This document shows, in pieces, positions 10,016 to 20,140 of a DNA stretch of 64,000 nt; within the stretch, counting starts at the first letter, position 1, and the number at the start of each line of letters is the position of its first letter. The notes under the pieces were generated by a model, which did not search any database, was not told where the DNA came from, and saw only the letters and a list, made by a program, of their open reading frames with translations. The translations under genes were made by a program, and so were the position numbers. The DNA is from Fodinibius salsisoli (GTDB lineage Bacteria; Bacteroidota; Rhodothermia; Balneolales; Balneolaceae): contig NZ_JAGGJA010000009.1 of assembly GCF_026229185.1 (NCBI RefSeq), positions 124,001 to 188,000 of the forward strand, written 5' to 3'.

Positions 10016-10114
10016 CTTATAGTGTTTCTTAAAAAAAGCTTATATATTATGCCGCTCGGTTTTTAGCATTATCGCCATAAATGCCTAACCTTTCTATAAT
10101 CTATAAATTTTTAT

Positions 10115-11722
10115 ATGAAAACGACTCTTTTTTTAAGGCTGTTTGTTATCGGTTTATTGCTGATCGGTGTGCCCAAAGTATATGGGCAACTTTCGATCAT
10201 TCCTGCTCCTCAGAAACAAACAATACAGGATGGGCAATTTACTTTTGATGGACGCATAGGTCTGCAAGCCGACGCTGAGCTGAAATCAGTCCCGGCCTAT
10301 CTTAGCCGGGAGTTCGAGGGTCGTTTCGGGATCTCACTGACTGAGGAAAGCAGTGTCGATCGCTCGATTGTGCTTCAGGTAGATGAGAGTCTCTTAGCTG
10401 ATGAAGCCTACCAGTTACAGGTAATGTCCGATGAGATTATAATTACCGGGGGCGCTGCCCATGGGGTGTTCAATGGAATCCAAAGCCTGATGCAACTAGT
10501 CTATACCGCATCGGAGGATAATCGTCCGCTGACGATCCGGTCCTGTACTATTGAGGATGCGCCAAGGTTCGAATGGCGAGGGTTTATGCTGGATGAATCT
10601 CGCCATTTTTTCGGCAAGGAAAAGGTAAAGCAGCTGCTTGATCTGATGGCTCTCCACAAAATTAACACCTTCCATTGGCATTTAACAGATGAGCCGGGTT
10701 GGCGTGTAGAAATTAAAGAATATCCGAAACTGACAACCATAGGGGGTAAGGGAACTTGGAGCAATCCTGATACACCTGCTCAGTTTTATACGCAAAAAGA
10801 TATTCGGGAGATTGTCAATTATGCAAAGAAACGATTTATTAAAGTGATTCCCGAGATTGACATGCCGGGTCATGCCTCTGCAGCCAATCGCGCATATCCA
10901 GAATTTTCGGGCGGTGGATCAGAAGATCATCCGGAATTTACTTTTCATCCGGGTAGAGAGTCTACTTATGACTACTTAACCAACATTTTACGTGAAATCG
11001 CGACTTTGTTTCCTTCCAGTTATGTACACATCGGTGGTGATGAAGTGCATTATGGTAATCAGGAGTGGGCCGCTGATGAGGAGATACAGCAGCTTATGCA
11101 TGAGCAAAATTTGGAGGATCTGAAGACTGTAGAGTCGTACTTTATCCGCCGAATGGCCGATTCAGTTAAAGCCATGGGAAGCAAAGTCGTTGGATGGGAT
11201 GAGGTTGCAAGCGCTGGTGTGTCCAAAGATAGCAGTGTCGTCATGTGGTGGCATCATGATAAACCCGAAATATTAGACGAGGTGCTGCAGCAGGGATATA
11301 CCACCGTTTTGTGCCCACGTATTCCCATGTATTTTGATTTCGTACAGCACGATTCGCACCAGTCTGGTCGCCGATGGAATGGATTTTCGGACTTGCGGAG
11401 TGTGTATGGGTTTCCTTCAAAGTTGAGTATCAATGATGAAGTATTTGGTGATCAAATTCTGGGTATTCAGGCTAATCTGTGGACCGAAAGAGTTCAAAAT
11501 GAAGAGCGCCTTGATTTTATGGTCTGGCCCCGCCTGTCGGCTATGGCTGAGGCCGCATGGACCCCGGCAGATAGCAAATCTTATGAAGGGTTTCAGCAAC
11601 GCTTAAAGGGTATGCTTGAGATATTGGATAAATATCAGATCTCATATTTCAATCCTTTTGATATAAAAAGCACGCCCGAACCTAAGGGGACTAATACACC
11701 GAGGTGGCAAGAAAATTTTTGA
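10115..11722 (+). CDS. beta-N-acetylhexosaminidase, glycoside hydrolase family 20
   Basis: A 535-residue periplasmic or secreted enzyme with a signal peptide ending near V-Y-G-Q. A GH20 N-terminal domain (about 25-150) precedes the catalytic barrel, which shows F-H-W-H-L-T-D-E-P-G-W-R at about 187 and H-I-G-G-D-E-V-H-Y-G with the Asp-Glu pair at about 309-310. Those two residues run substrate-assisted catalysis through the acetamido group. It removes terminal GlcNAc or GalNAc. Length is typical of bacterial family members. Confidence 0.94.
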   Translation: MKTTLFLRLFVIGLLLIGVPKVYGQLSIIPAPQKQTIQDGQFTFDGRIGLQADAELKSVPAYLSREFEGRFGISLTEESSVDRSIVLQVDESLLADEAYQLQVMSDEIIITGGAAHGVFNGIQSLMQLVYTASEDNRPLTIRSCTIEDAPRFEWRGFMLDESRHFFGKEKVKQLLDLMALHKINTFHWHLTDEPGWRVEIKEYPKLTTIGGKGTWSNPDTPAQFYTQKDIREIVNYAKKRFIKVIPEIDMPGHASAANRAYPEFSGGGSEDHPEFTFHPGRESTYDYLTNILREIATLFPSSYVHIGGDEVHYGNQEWAADEEIQQLMHEQNLEDLKTVESYFIRRMADSVKAMGSKVVGWDEVASAGVSKDSSVVMWWHHDKPEILDEVLQQGYTTVLCPRIPMYFDFVQHDSHQSGRRWNGFSDLRSVYGFPSKLSINDEVFGDQILGIQANLWTERVQNEERLDFMVWPRLSAMAEAAWTPADSKSYEGFQQRLKGMLEILDKYQISYFNPFDIKSTPEPKGTNTPRWQENF

Positions 11723-12157
11723 AACTCCAACTACCAGAACGTTATATAAAATATTGTTGATGGATTTAAATTAACGACATTTTATTCAACATCATCAGGG
11801 GCAATTTAGTAAGGTATCAGGAGTGAGCTTGGTGTCTGAGATCAAAGGCACAGAGCTTGAGTTATGCTCTTCTTTCATTATAGATCGTTGGAAAATTGCA
11901 ATTCTTCACTATTTGTTTGGTGGTATATCTATGGTCTTCTAAGACCGTATATGAGCCATAACTGGATGTGCTTCTCTTTTATACTCATTATCTATTTTCG
12001 AACATAGACGAAATAAAACAAAAGTATAAGGGCGTGTAAGTAAATAAAAAATACATGTTGTGTTTCGTTAAATTTTTATTTATCTAAAAAGTGTTGTGAA
12101 AGACAAGTGTTATCTTTCATTAACCTTTCATTAGGGCCATAACTTTAATCATAGCTT
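11723..12157. other. 435-bp gap before the second SusC, no gene seen
   Basis: No credible coding frame on either strand. The sequence is AT-rich and likely holds the promoter of the second susC/susD unit. No clear operator or terminator was recognised. Confidence 0.5.
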
Positions 12158-15082
12158 ATGAAGTATAAAAAGATACGGAAAGTTCTTTGTGTGTGTTTTG
12201 CTTTGTTATTCTCTTCCTCGGTCGTAAAGGCTCAGGATATGACAATAACTGGCAAAGTTATAAATACGACTAATCAACAGCCTTTGCCGGGAGTTAATAT
12301 AACGGTGAAGGGAACAAGCAGCGGTACAACTACTAATACGAATGGGGCATTTGAAATCACAGCTCCCGACGATGCCACGCTTGTATTTTCATTTATTGGT
12401 TTTGAAACAAAAGAAGTACCGGTAAATGGGCAATCCTCCTTAAGTGTAAGTCTTACAGAATCTACTGAAGCTTTAGAAGAGGTATTGGTACTGGGATATA
12501 CCACACAGTCTAAAGAGGAAAGCACGAGTTCGGTCGTTCAGGTTTCAGGTGAAGATTTAAATGATGTGACGACCTCATCAGCAACAGAAGCCCTGCAGGG
12601 AAAGGCAGCTGGGGTATTTGTTACCAGTGCTTCCGGTCAGCCCGGGCCCGAATCAGATACCAAAGTTCGTATACGGGGAACGGGATCTATTTCGGCAGGC
12701 GCTGAGCCGTTGTACGTAGTGGATGGTGTTATTGGCGGAACTTTCGATCCCAATGATGTGGCATCGATAAATGTACTTAAAGATGCTTCTGCTACTTCTT
12801 TATATGGCTCCCGCGCGGCCAATGGGGTTGTTGTAGTACAAACAAAGTCCGGAAGTGCCGGAGAAACACAGCTTAACGTGAGTAGCACAGTTGGCTGGAA
12901 TCAGCGTTCGAACGGTAACTTTGAGGTCATGAATGGCCAGCAGTTGTATAGTTACCATGAGCGGTTTGAGAGTCCGATTCTTGAATCCGATTACCAAAAT
13001 AGAAATACCAATTGGCAGGATTTGGCCTTCCGTACCGGCTTAACCAATAAATACGAAGCCTCGGCCTCTGGTGGGGATGAGCAAACAACATTTTATATTT
13101 CGGGGAATTATTACGATGAAGAAGGGACACTGGTTTCAACAGGATATGAACGATTTGGCGGCCGGGTAAATGTGGACCACCAGTTTACCGATAATTTTAA
13201 CGTAAGCGCCAAAATTGCCGGCCGGTATGCCAACGAAGTAAATAATCCGGCAGGAGCGTTATACCAGTCATATATCAACATGCCGTGGGACCGCCCGTTT
13301 GGTGAGAATGGAGAAATACGGACCGGTAAAGAAAGCAACTGGATAGGACGTGACCAGTCAAACTTCTTGTACCCGATGCAGTATAATTTCAACAAGAAAA
13401 ACTCCAAAAGGTTAACGGCAAATGTACGGGGCGAGTATGATTTTGCCGATTGGTTATATTTTACTTCTACCAATAGGATAACATATAGTAATTCCAGGAA
13501 CGAAAGCTTTTCTGACTCTCGCACGGCTGCCGGAAGTACCAATAATGGTGAACTCTATAATTATTATGCCCAGTCAAGCTCTTTCCTGTCGTCTAATCTT
13601 CTAAATTTTGAGCATAATTTTGGTCCCCATACAGTAAGTGGAGTACTCGGTTTTGAATATGAAACCAACTACGCTGATGGGACCGGAGGCACCGGAACCG
13701 GGATCTTCTCCGGACTGGAAATTTTGGACGTAACGGCAGAAGCTTTTTCACTGGGAGGCTATAAATCCGAAAGCAAATTTATATCGGGCCTTTCCCAGGT
13801 ATCCTATGACTATGAGAATACCTATTTTGCCAAGCTTTCCTTCCGGCGCGATGGTTCTTCCCGGTTTGGGCGCAATAATCGGTATGGGAACTTTTACTCC
13901 GTAGGCGGTTCCTGGATTATCAGTAATGAAGAGTTCCTGGAATCTGCGTCTCAGGTAACCAACCTGAAGCTGCGTGCCAGTTACGGAACTACCGGTAATG
14001 CAGATATTAGCAATTATTTGGCAAGCGGACTTTATGCCTATTCGGTGCAATATGCAGGTGAAGCAGCCAGTCAGCCGGAACGCATCGAAAATCCGGATCT
14101 AACCTGGGAGGTAGCTGAAATGGCAAATATCGGAGTGGATTTCGGGTTGTTTGATCGGGTCGATTTGTCGGTAGATCTCTATCAGAAGACCAACGACGAC
14201 TTGCTACAAAACGTGATTCTTCCGGGCACCAGTGGGTTTGATAATATCACCCGAAATATTGGGTCTGTTCGGAACCGGGGAGTTGAGTTGGGGATCTCAT
14301 CCACCAACATACAAGGGGCCCTAAACTGGACCACCAATTTTAATATTGCCTTCAACAATAATGAAGTGCTGTCGCTAAATAATGGCGAAGATATCCCCAA
14401 TGGCAATCAGCGTATTATGGAAGGAAAAGATCTGCGGACCTGGTACATGCGCAAATGGGCCGGCGTAGATCCGGAAAATGGAAACCCGCTGTGGGTAAAG
14501 CAGGAAAAAGATGAAAATGGGAATGTTGTTTCCGAAACAACCACCAGCAATTACAGCGAAGCTTCCCTCATGTCCGTTGGATCAGCATCTCCTGACTTTA
14601 GTGGAGGGTTTGGAAACACCCTGGAATACAAAGGATGGAAGTTGAATGCCTTCTTTAATTTTGTGTATGGAAACAAAATTTACCACAGCGCCCGAGAGTT
14701 GTTCGATTCTGATGGTGCTTACGCAACCTACAATGCCATGGTGTTGATGGATGACTGGAACCGATGGCAAGAGTCTGGTGACCAGGCAACGCATCCCAAG
14801 CCGGTGTATGGCGGCAACAATAATTCCAATAAACCCTCTTCGCGTTATTTAGAAGATGGATCCTATATTCGTCTCCAGAATATTTCTTTGTCTTACAACT
14901 TACCAGGCAGCTGGATTTCTGAGTTAGGTATTCGTTCTGCGCGAATATTTGCCAGTGGAGATAACCTTCTGACAATCACCTCTTTTTCAGGGATGGATCC
15001 TGAAGTTGATTTGGATGGGATTGCAGGCACTAAATATCCAATCAGCAAAAAATATTTGCTGGGCATAGAATTAGGATTTTAA
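12158..15082 (+). CDS. SusC-like TonB-dependent transporter (second copy, no STN domain)
   Basis: A 974-residue protein: signal peptide (to V-K-A-Q), carboxypeptidase-D-like repeat (G-K-V-I-N-T-T-N-Q-Q-P-L-P-G-V-N), plug domain starting near E-V-L-V-L-G-Y-T-T with I-R-G-T-G-S-I, and barrel ending Y-L-L-G-I-E-L-G-F. Unlike the first SusC it lacks an N-terminal STN domain, so it is probably not itself a sigma/anti-sigma sensor. It pairs with the SusD 42 bp downstream and a sulfatase, suggesting uptake of a sulfated sugar. Confidence 0.93.
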   Translation: MKYKKIRKVLCVCFALLFSSSVVKAQDMTITGKVINTTNQQPLPGVNITVKGTSSGTTTNTNGAFEITAPDDATLVFSFIGFETKEVPVNGQSSLSVSLTESTEALEEVLVLGYTTQSKEESTSSVVQVSGEDLNDVTTSSATEALQGKAAGVFVTSASGQPGPESDTKVRIRGTGSISAGAEPLYVVDGVIGGTFDPNDVASINVLKDASATSLYGSRAANGVVVVQTKSGSAGETQLNVSSTVGWNQRSNGNFEVMNGQQLYSYHERFESPILESDYQNRNTNWQDLAFRTGLTNKYEASASGGDEQTTFYISGNYYDEEGTLVSTGYERFGGRVNVDHQFTDNFNVSAKIAGRYANEVNNPAGALYQSYINMPWDRPFGENGEIRTGKESNWIGRDQSNFLYPMQYNFNKKNSKRLTANVRGEYDFADWLYFTSTNRITYSNSRNESFSDSRTAAGSTNNGELYNYYAQSSSFLSSNLLNFEHNFGPHTVSGVLGFEYETNYADGTGGTGTGIFSGLEILDVTAEAFSLGGYKSESKFISGLSQVSYDYENTYFAKLSFRRDGSSRFGRNNRYGNFYSVGGSWIISNEEFLESASQVTNLKLRASYGTTGNADISNYLASGLYAYSVQYAGEAASQPERIENPDLTWEVAEMANIGVDFGLFDRVDLSVDLYQKTNDDLLQNVILPGTSGFDNITRNIGSVRNRGVELGISSTNIQGALNWTTNFNIAFNNNEVLSLNNGEDIPNGNQRIMEGKDLRTWYMRKWAGVDPENGNPLWVKQEKDENGNVVSETTTSNYSEASLMSVGSASPDFSGGFGNTLEYKGWKLNAFFNFVYGNKIYHSARELFDSDGAYATYNAMVLMDDWNRWQESGDQATHPKPVYGGNNNSNKPSSRYLEDGSYIRLQNISLSYNLPGSWISELGIRSARIFASGDNLLTITSFSGMDPEVDLDGIAGTKYPISKKYLLGIELGF

Positions 15083-15124
15083 TCATCCAGAATATTTGAA
15101 CACCAATTTAAAACGACAAAAGCA

Positions 15125-16630
15125 ATGACTTTTTTAGATAGAAAACCGATTGCAGTATTTGGACTTTTGTTGATGCTCCTTGCAGGGTGTGATATTAGCA
15201 CGACCCCCTATGATGGAAAATCAAATGAAGAAGCGTTAGAAACCGTACAGGGACTGGAAGCAGCCACACGTGGAAATTATCAAATCTTTGTAGGTGGATC
15301 TGGCTACTATTATTATACCAAGCACCTATTTTATATGAATGAGTTCCCGGGCGATAATGTCTCGCTCAGTGGTACGACCACCGATCCCTTGTTCTATGCC
15401 TATAACTATGGACATAGCCCAAATATGGGCAATGTTGAAACGCTCTGGCGCGATGGTTATGCGATTATACAGGGTGCCAATAGGGTGATCGAAGCCATTG
15501 GAGAGGAATCTTCGGATAAGCTGGACCAAATTAAGGGAGAAAACCTCTTTCTGCGCGCTTTGGTCCACTTCCAGTTGGTCAATAATTTTGGGCGCCCGTA
15601 TACTCAAAATCCAGAACAAAACCTGGGCATTCCCATCGTTGACTTTACCGACATCCAAGAGCGCCCCGGACGTGCCACCGTTGCAGAAGTGTATGACTTT
15701 ATTGTTAAAGATTTGGAGCAAGCTGCCAGTCTGATGAATGAGGACAAAAATAGTAGTTATGCTTCAACCGAGGTAGCTTACGCGTTGCTATCCCGAGTGC
15801 ACTTGTATATGGAAAATAACGAGCAGGCAATTGAGTATGCGAACAGAGTCATTAACTCCGGCCGTTATGAACTGGTGGACACGCAAACCTATCGGGAATA
15901 TTTTACCCTTCCGAATGAAAACAACCCGGAAACCATTTTTGCCATCAAGCATACTAAGGAAAATGACCACGGGTTTGGTAATATTGGATCTATGTATCTA
16001 CGGTCGGACGATGGCGTAGGTTGGGGCGAAATGTATGCATCAAAATCTTACCGGGATGTATTAGGTCGGTATGAAGAAGACGCACGCCACGCCTTTATAG
16101 AACCGCAATATGTACGCAATGAAGACGGGAGCATCCAAAAAGATGAGAATGGAGATCCGGTGCTCGAAGAGCGAAATGGTTATCCAAAATATTACGTCAA
16201 TAAATTTTCCTACCAGGAGGGTATTGTATCGCTGAGTTCTCCGGTCATATTACGCCTTGCAGAGATGTATCTTAACAGGGCCGAAGCGAATGCCAAGCTG
16301 GGTAACGATCAACAAGCCATCGATGATGTAAATACCATCCGCAAACGGGCAGGATTATCAGGTAATCAGCTTTATTCGGTTGGCGATCTAAAAAACCATG
16401 ATTCCATTATGGATGTAGTTATGGAAGAACGTCGACTGGAATTTGCTTTTGAAGGACAACGAAAGTTTGATGTATTCAGAAATGGTCGTACCATGCAACG
16501 GGATTATCCGGGGACACATCTCTCAACCGGAGAGGCTGCGCAAGTTATCCAACCGGATGAGCCTCGCGTCGTTTTTTATATTCCGGAAAATGAAATTGAG
16601 TTAAACGGCAGCTTAGAGCAGAACCCTTAA
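15125..16630 (+). CDS. SusD-like lipoprotein (second copy)
   Basis: A 501-residue RagB/SusD-family lipoprotein with lipobox L-L-A-G-C (Cys about 22), the central K-G-E-N-L-F-L-R-A-L-V-H-F-Q-L-V segment and C-terminal E-E-R-R-L-E-F-A-F-E-G-Q-R-K-F-D. It lies 42 bp after its SusC and 15 bp before the sulfatase, so the three are probably co-transcribed. Ligand unknown. Confidence 0.92.
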   Translation: MTFLDRKPIAVFGLLLMLLAGCDISTTPYDGKSNEEALETVQGLEAATRGNYQIFVGGSGYYYYTKHLFYMNEFPGDNVSLSGTTTDPLFYAYNYGHSPNMGNVETLWRDGYAIIQGANRVIEAIGEESSDKLDQIKGENLFLRALVHFQLVNNFGRPYTQNPEQNLGIPIVDFTDIQERPGRATVAEVYDFIVKDLEQAASLMNEDKNSSYASTEVAYALLSRVHLYMENNEQAIEYANRVINSGRYELVDTQTYREYFTLPNENNPETIFAIKHTKENDHGFGNIGSMYLRSDDGVGWGEMYASKSYRDVLGRYEEDARHAFIEPQYVRNEDGSIQKDENGDPVLEERNGYPKYYVNKFSYQEGIVSLSSPVILRLAEMYLNRAEANAKLGNDQQAIDDVNTIRKRAGLSGNQLYSVGDLKNHDSIMDVVMEERRLEFAFEGQRKFDVFRNGRTMQRDYPGTHLSTGEAAQVIQPDEPRVVFYIPENEIELNGSLEQNP

Positions 16631-16645
16631 AGTTTCAGCTTTGAG

Positions 16646-18196
16646 ATGAAGAACATTTATATATTTGTAGTCATTTTGATAGCAGTATGTGTAGCTTGCG
16701 ATTCATCTCAACAAGAAAGAAATTCTCCGCCCAATATCGTCTATATTTTAGCAGACGATTTGGGCTATGGAGAGCTTGGGGCCTATGGGCAACAAAAAAT
16801 AGAAACGCCCAATATCGACCAATTAGCTCAAAATGGGATGCTATTTAGCCAACACTATGCCGGCTCTCCGGTTTGTGCGCCCTCCCGCTATATGCTCATG
16901 ACGGGTAAGCATCCGGGGCATGCTTATATTCGTGGTAATGATGAGTGGGGCGAACGCGGTGATGTGTGGAGCATACAGGCCATGCGTGATGATCCTGAGC
17001 TGGAAGGCCAGCGACCTATCCCGGATTCAACCGTTACCGTTGCAGAGGTTTTAAAAAAGGGAGGATACCAAACGGCAGCCATAGGCAAATGGGGATTGGG
17101 AGCCCCCAAAACCGAGGGACATCCCAATGAGCAGGGGTTCGATTTCTTTTATGGATATATCGGTCAACGCCAGGCGCATAATTATTATCCGGATCACCTC
17201 TGGAGAAATCACGAGCGTATTTTTCTTGATAATATTGTTCAGACGCCCCATGCCACACTCCCGGATAGCCTGGACCCCAGAGATACCAACAGTTATGCCA
17301 AATACCACGATCAGCCTGACTATGCGCCTGACCTTATGCAGGAAGAAGTACTTTCATTTGTAGATCGATCTGCACAAAAAGACCAACCCTTTTTTCTCTA
17401 CTATGCTACTCCTATTCCACACGCCGCCTTACAGGCACCTCAGCGTTGGATAGAGTACTACCATGAAAAATTTGGTGACGAAGAACCCTATCTGGGTGGG
17501 GCAGGATATCTGCCGGTTCGTTACCCTAAAGCAACCTATGCCGCCATGATCTCATACCTGGATGAGCAAGTAGGACAGTTGGTTCAAAAGCTTAAAGAGA
17601 AGAATGAGTATGATGATACGCTTATTATTTTTACCAGCGATAATGGTCCCACCTATAATGGTGGAACCTATTCCGAGTTTTTTAACAGCGCCGGTCCTTT
17701 TCAAGAAAAATATGGCCGAGGCAAAGGGTTTGTATACGAGGGCGGTATTCGGGTACCGATGATTGCCAGCTGGCCCGATGTTGTTAAGCCCGGAAGTAAA
17801 ACCAATCATCTCTCGGCCTTTTGGGATGTCCTGCCTACACTAAGTGAAATTGCAGGTCAAGATGTACCAGCCTCTATCGATGGAATAAGTTTTGCTCCAA
17901 CCCTGAAGGGACTACCGGAGAAACAGGAGGTACACAACCATTTATATTGGGAGTTCCCGGCCTACGGCGGACAGCAGGCGGTACGCATGGGTAAATGGAA
18001 AGCAGTCAGGAGAGATATAAAGAAAGAAAAGAATTTAGATATTGAGTTGTATAATCTCGAAGAGGACCCCACAGAAGAGCAGGATATTGCCAACCAGTAT
18101 CCGGATGTGGTTGAAACGATAAGGCAGATAATGGAAGAGGAGCATACCTCTCCAAAGTTGAAGACATTCGGGATGAAAGCGTTGGGAGATGAATAA
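16646..18196 (+). CDS. formylglycine-dependent sulfatase (arylsulfatase-type lipoprotein)
   Basis: A 516-residue alkaline-phosphatase-superfamily sulfatase with a lipobox (C-V-A-C, Cys about 18). The signature V-C-A-P-S-R-Y-M-L-M-T-G contains Cys at about 77, which a maturase must convert to formylglycine. Metal-binding N-I-V-Y-I-L-A-D-D-L-G-Y-G lies near 30, and T-S-D-N-G-P-T near 330. It should desulfate the glycan handled by this locus. No maturase gene is present in the window. The SulfAtlas subfamily cannot be assigned by eye. Confidence 0.92.
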   Translation: MKNIYIFVVILIAVCVACDSSQQERNSPPNIVYILADDLGYGELGAYGQQKIETPNIDQLAQNGMLFSQHYAGSPVCAPSRYMLMTGKHPGHAYIRGNDEWGERGDVWSIQAMRDDPELEGQRPIPDSTVTVAEVLKKGGYQTAAIGKWGLGAPKTEGHPNEQGFDFFYGYIGQRQAHNYYPDHLWRNHERIFLDNIVQTPHATLPDSLDPRDTNSYAKYHDQPDYAPDLMQEEVLSFVDRSAQKDQPFFLYYATPIPHAALQAPQRWIEYYHEKFGDEEPYLGGAGYLPVRYPKATYAAMISYLDEQVGQLVQKLKEKNEYDDTLIIFTSDNGPTYNGGTYSEFFNSAGPFQEKYGRGKGFVYEGGIRVPMIASWPDVVKPGSKTNHLSAFWDVLPTLSEIAGQDVPASIDGISFAPTLKGLPEKQEVHNHLYWEFPAYGGQQAVRMGKWKAVRRDIKKEKNLDIELYNLEEDPTEEQDIANQYPDVVETIRQIMEEEHTSPKLKTFGMKALGDE

Positions 18197-18360
18197 TTAT
18201 TATAATGTCTTTAGGAGTTAAATGTGTTAGATACCGTAATTATTACCTCGGAACTGCTCCTCTTCCTTCGACAGAGTCGGACTCATTGGGATGACACAAG
18301 GAAATAACGTGGGGGTTAACTCCACAACGCCTTACTATAATAAATACCTACTCTTGGCAT

Positions 18361-18816
18361 ATGGAAAATCAAAAATATATTGATCAGGCAGTTACATTAG
18401 CTTTACAAAATGTGGAGGATGGGGGTAAGCCGTTTGGAGCAGTCATTGTGAAAGGAGGCAAAGTTGTTGCAACTGGTGTAAATAAGGCCGCCCAGACAGG
18501 CGATCTCACATCTCATGCTGAAATGGAGGCGATCAGAAAGGCAACGCAAAAAAGGGGCGAGGGAAGTTTAAAAGGGGCTACTTTGTACGCCAGCGGACAT
18601 CCTTGTCCTATGTGCTTATCGGCTATTTATCTGGCTGGCATATCTGAAGTATATTTTTCATCTGATCTCGATGCCGCTGCAGAAGCAGGTTTGGGTGTCT
18701 CAGATATTTATAAGGAGCTGAAAAGAGATCCTGAAGATCGGGAAATTGCCCTGCGAAAGGTTAAACCATCCATATTGAAGAGCCCTTTACAGATTTGGAG
18801 TAATAAAGAGCAGTAA
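18361..18816 (+). CDS. nucleoside deaminase, probable guanine deaminase
   Basis: A 151-residue cytidine-deaminase-fold zinc enzyme with H-A-E at about 52-54 and P-C-P-M-C at about 81-85 (ligands His52, Cys82, Cys85; proton shuttle Glu54). The C-terminal region (D-I-Y-K-E-L and following) and the K-P-F-G-A motif resemble bacterial GuaD rather than the tRNA deaminase TadA. It would convert guanine to xanthine in purine salvage. The TadA alternative is less likely but not excluded. Confidence 0.75.
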   Translation: MENQKYIDQAVTLALQNVEDGGKPFGAVIVKGGKVVATGVNKAAQTGDLTSHAEMEAIRKATQKRGEGSLKGATLYASGHPCPMCLSAIYLAGISEVYFSSDLDAAAEAGLGVSDIYKELKRDPEDREIALRKVKPSILKSPLQIWSNKEQ

Positions 18817-18818
18817 AA

Positions 18819-18847
18819 AGCCTATTCCGAGATGAACGGAATAGGCT
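18819..18847 (-). terminator. terminator of the cold-shock gene, between convergent genes
   Basis: A perfect 11-bp inverted repeat, AGCCTATTCCG at 18819-18829 and CGGAATAGGCT at 18837-18847, with a 7-nt loop. On the minus strand it is followed by a T run, so it is a good intrinsic terminator for the cold-shock gene. It may also act on the deaminase transcript. Confidence 0.85.
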
Positions 18848-18872
18848 ATAGCTTTACCAAAAAGGCTACTAT

Positions 18873-19091
18873 TTATTTATAATCGAGGCTCTGTACTTCA
18901 ACGGCACTTAACCCTTTAGGGGTTTCTTCAACGTCGAATTCTACATTCTCTCCGTCTTCGAGGCCTTGATTATAGTCTAAATTTTCTACGTTATTTCTGT
19001 GGACGAATACGTCTTTTCCGCCGTCCTCTGGTTTGATGAATCCAAATCCTTTTTCTACGTCAAACCATTTTACTGTTCCTTGCTGTCTCAT
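18873..19091 (-). CDS. CspA-family cold-shock protein
   Basis: A 72-residue single OB-fold protein. RNP1 (K-G-F-G-F-I) and RNP2 (D-V-F-V-H-R) are intact and the start V-K-W-F-D is typical. It binds single-stranded RNA or DNA and acts as an RNA chaperone. Length matches the family. It is monocistronic, with its own terminator downstream. Confidence 0.95.
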   Translation of the reverse strand: MRQQGTVKWFDVEKGFGFIKPEDGGKDVFVHRNNVENLDYNQGLEDGENVEFDVEETPKGLSAVEVQSLDYK

Positions 19092-19418
19092 GTATACTAA
19101 TAAGTGTTTTAAGCACCTTAGATGTCATCCATATAGAAGTGTTGGGTTTATGCAGCGCTCCTGCAGGACTATACCAAAGGTGGGAATTAATTATAACTCT
19201 TAAAGATAAAGGTAACCAAGCGGAATGTCCATATTTTTTTCAGGCTTACGGAAGCTGGGTGGTGCATTTATTTTTTTAAAAAAGGGAATAAAATCATAGC
19301 TAACACTGTTATAAACGCATGTGAGATAAGGTTGTCTTTGGATTAAGATAATGTATATCTTACCCCTTAAACCTTAAAACTCATTTAACTAAATAACATT
19401 ATATAAAGATAAGCTACT
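19092..19418. other. 327-bp divergent intergenic region
   Basis: No gene seen. It must hold the promoters and 5' leaders of the cold-shock gene (minus) and the outer-membrane protein gene (plus). A long 5' leader is common for cold-shock mRNAs, but no specific structure was established. Confidence 0.45.
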
Positions 19419-19988
19419 ATGGATATTAAAAAATTATTACTCGGTTTTGCTACCCTCGCTTTATTAGTAAGTGCTGTTCCCCAAAAAAGTGTTGCGCAGT
19501 GGAGTTTAGGTGCATCCTATGAAATTCGGGACGAAGAGCCTAAAAATGGTTTTGGAGTCCGTCTGGAACGCGATATACTCCAAAAGTTACCGATAGTTAA
19601 TTTGGGGTTACGTGCTCATTTCAGCTATTTCAATGATGAAAACCAGCTTACAAGAGATAGTCAAAGTATCTCTACTGAGATAACAAGTTACGATTATGGA
19701 CTCGCAGCGGTTGGTGGTGTCTCGGTAGGTCTTGTGGCTCCTTATGTAGGGCTTGGGCTTGGTTCTGAAACAGCAGATCTGGACTATCAGGAAGAATCAT
19801 TACCCGGAGAATCCGACAGCAATCTTTATTGGAACGGATTTGTGGGTGCAGAAATAAGCCCTATACCAGCTATAAAGCCGTTTGTAGAGTATCGGGTTAA
19901 GTCTAATAAGGAGTTCAAAGATTTAAGTACTGATGACTTTGATACCAGTACCGGTCGATTTATCGTAGGGGTTTCTCTTTCTTTCTAA
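19419..19988 (+). CDS. predicted small outer-membrane beta-barrel protein
   Basis: A 189-residue protein with a signal peptide (L-G-F-A-T-L-A-L-L-V-S-A, cleavage near V-A-Q-W). Alternating hydrophobic strands end in G-R-F-I-V-G-V-S-L-S-F, whose C-terminal Phe suits BAM-dependent insertion. The pattern resembles outer-membrane beta-barrel domain proteins of the OmpX/OprF N-domain type. Function unknown. It stands alone with its own terminator. Confidence 0.65.
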   Translation: MDIKKLLLGFATLALLVSAVPQKSVAQWSLGASYEIRDEEPKNGFGVRLERDILQKLPIVNLGLRAHFSYFNDENQLTRDSQSISTEITSYDYGLAAVGGVSVGLVAPYVGLGLGSETADLDYQEESLPGESDSNLYWNGFVGAEISPIPAIKPFVEYRVKSNKEFKDLSTDDFDTSTGRFIVGVSLSF

Positions 19989-20005
19989 ATAATTACGTTA
20001 TTTTG

Positions 20006-20035
20006 GGCGGATGTTTGAATGCATCCGCCTTTTTT
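20006..20035 (+). terminator. intrinsic terminator
   Basis: GGCGGATG at 20006-20013 pairs with CATCCGCC at 20022-20029, followed directly by six T. Confidence 0.9.
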
Positions 20036-20140
20036 ATTGCAATTAGTAAAATAAGTTGCCAGTTGTTTTATTTGAATGTCACAGTTAAAGATGTTGTTTA
20101 AGGAAGCAACATTATACGGGGAGCTAAATAGCGATTATGT

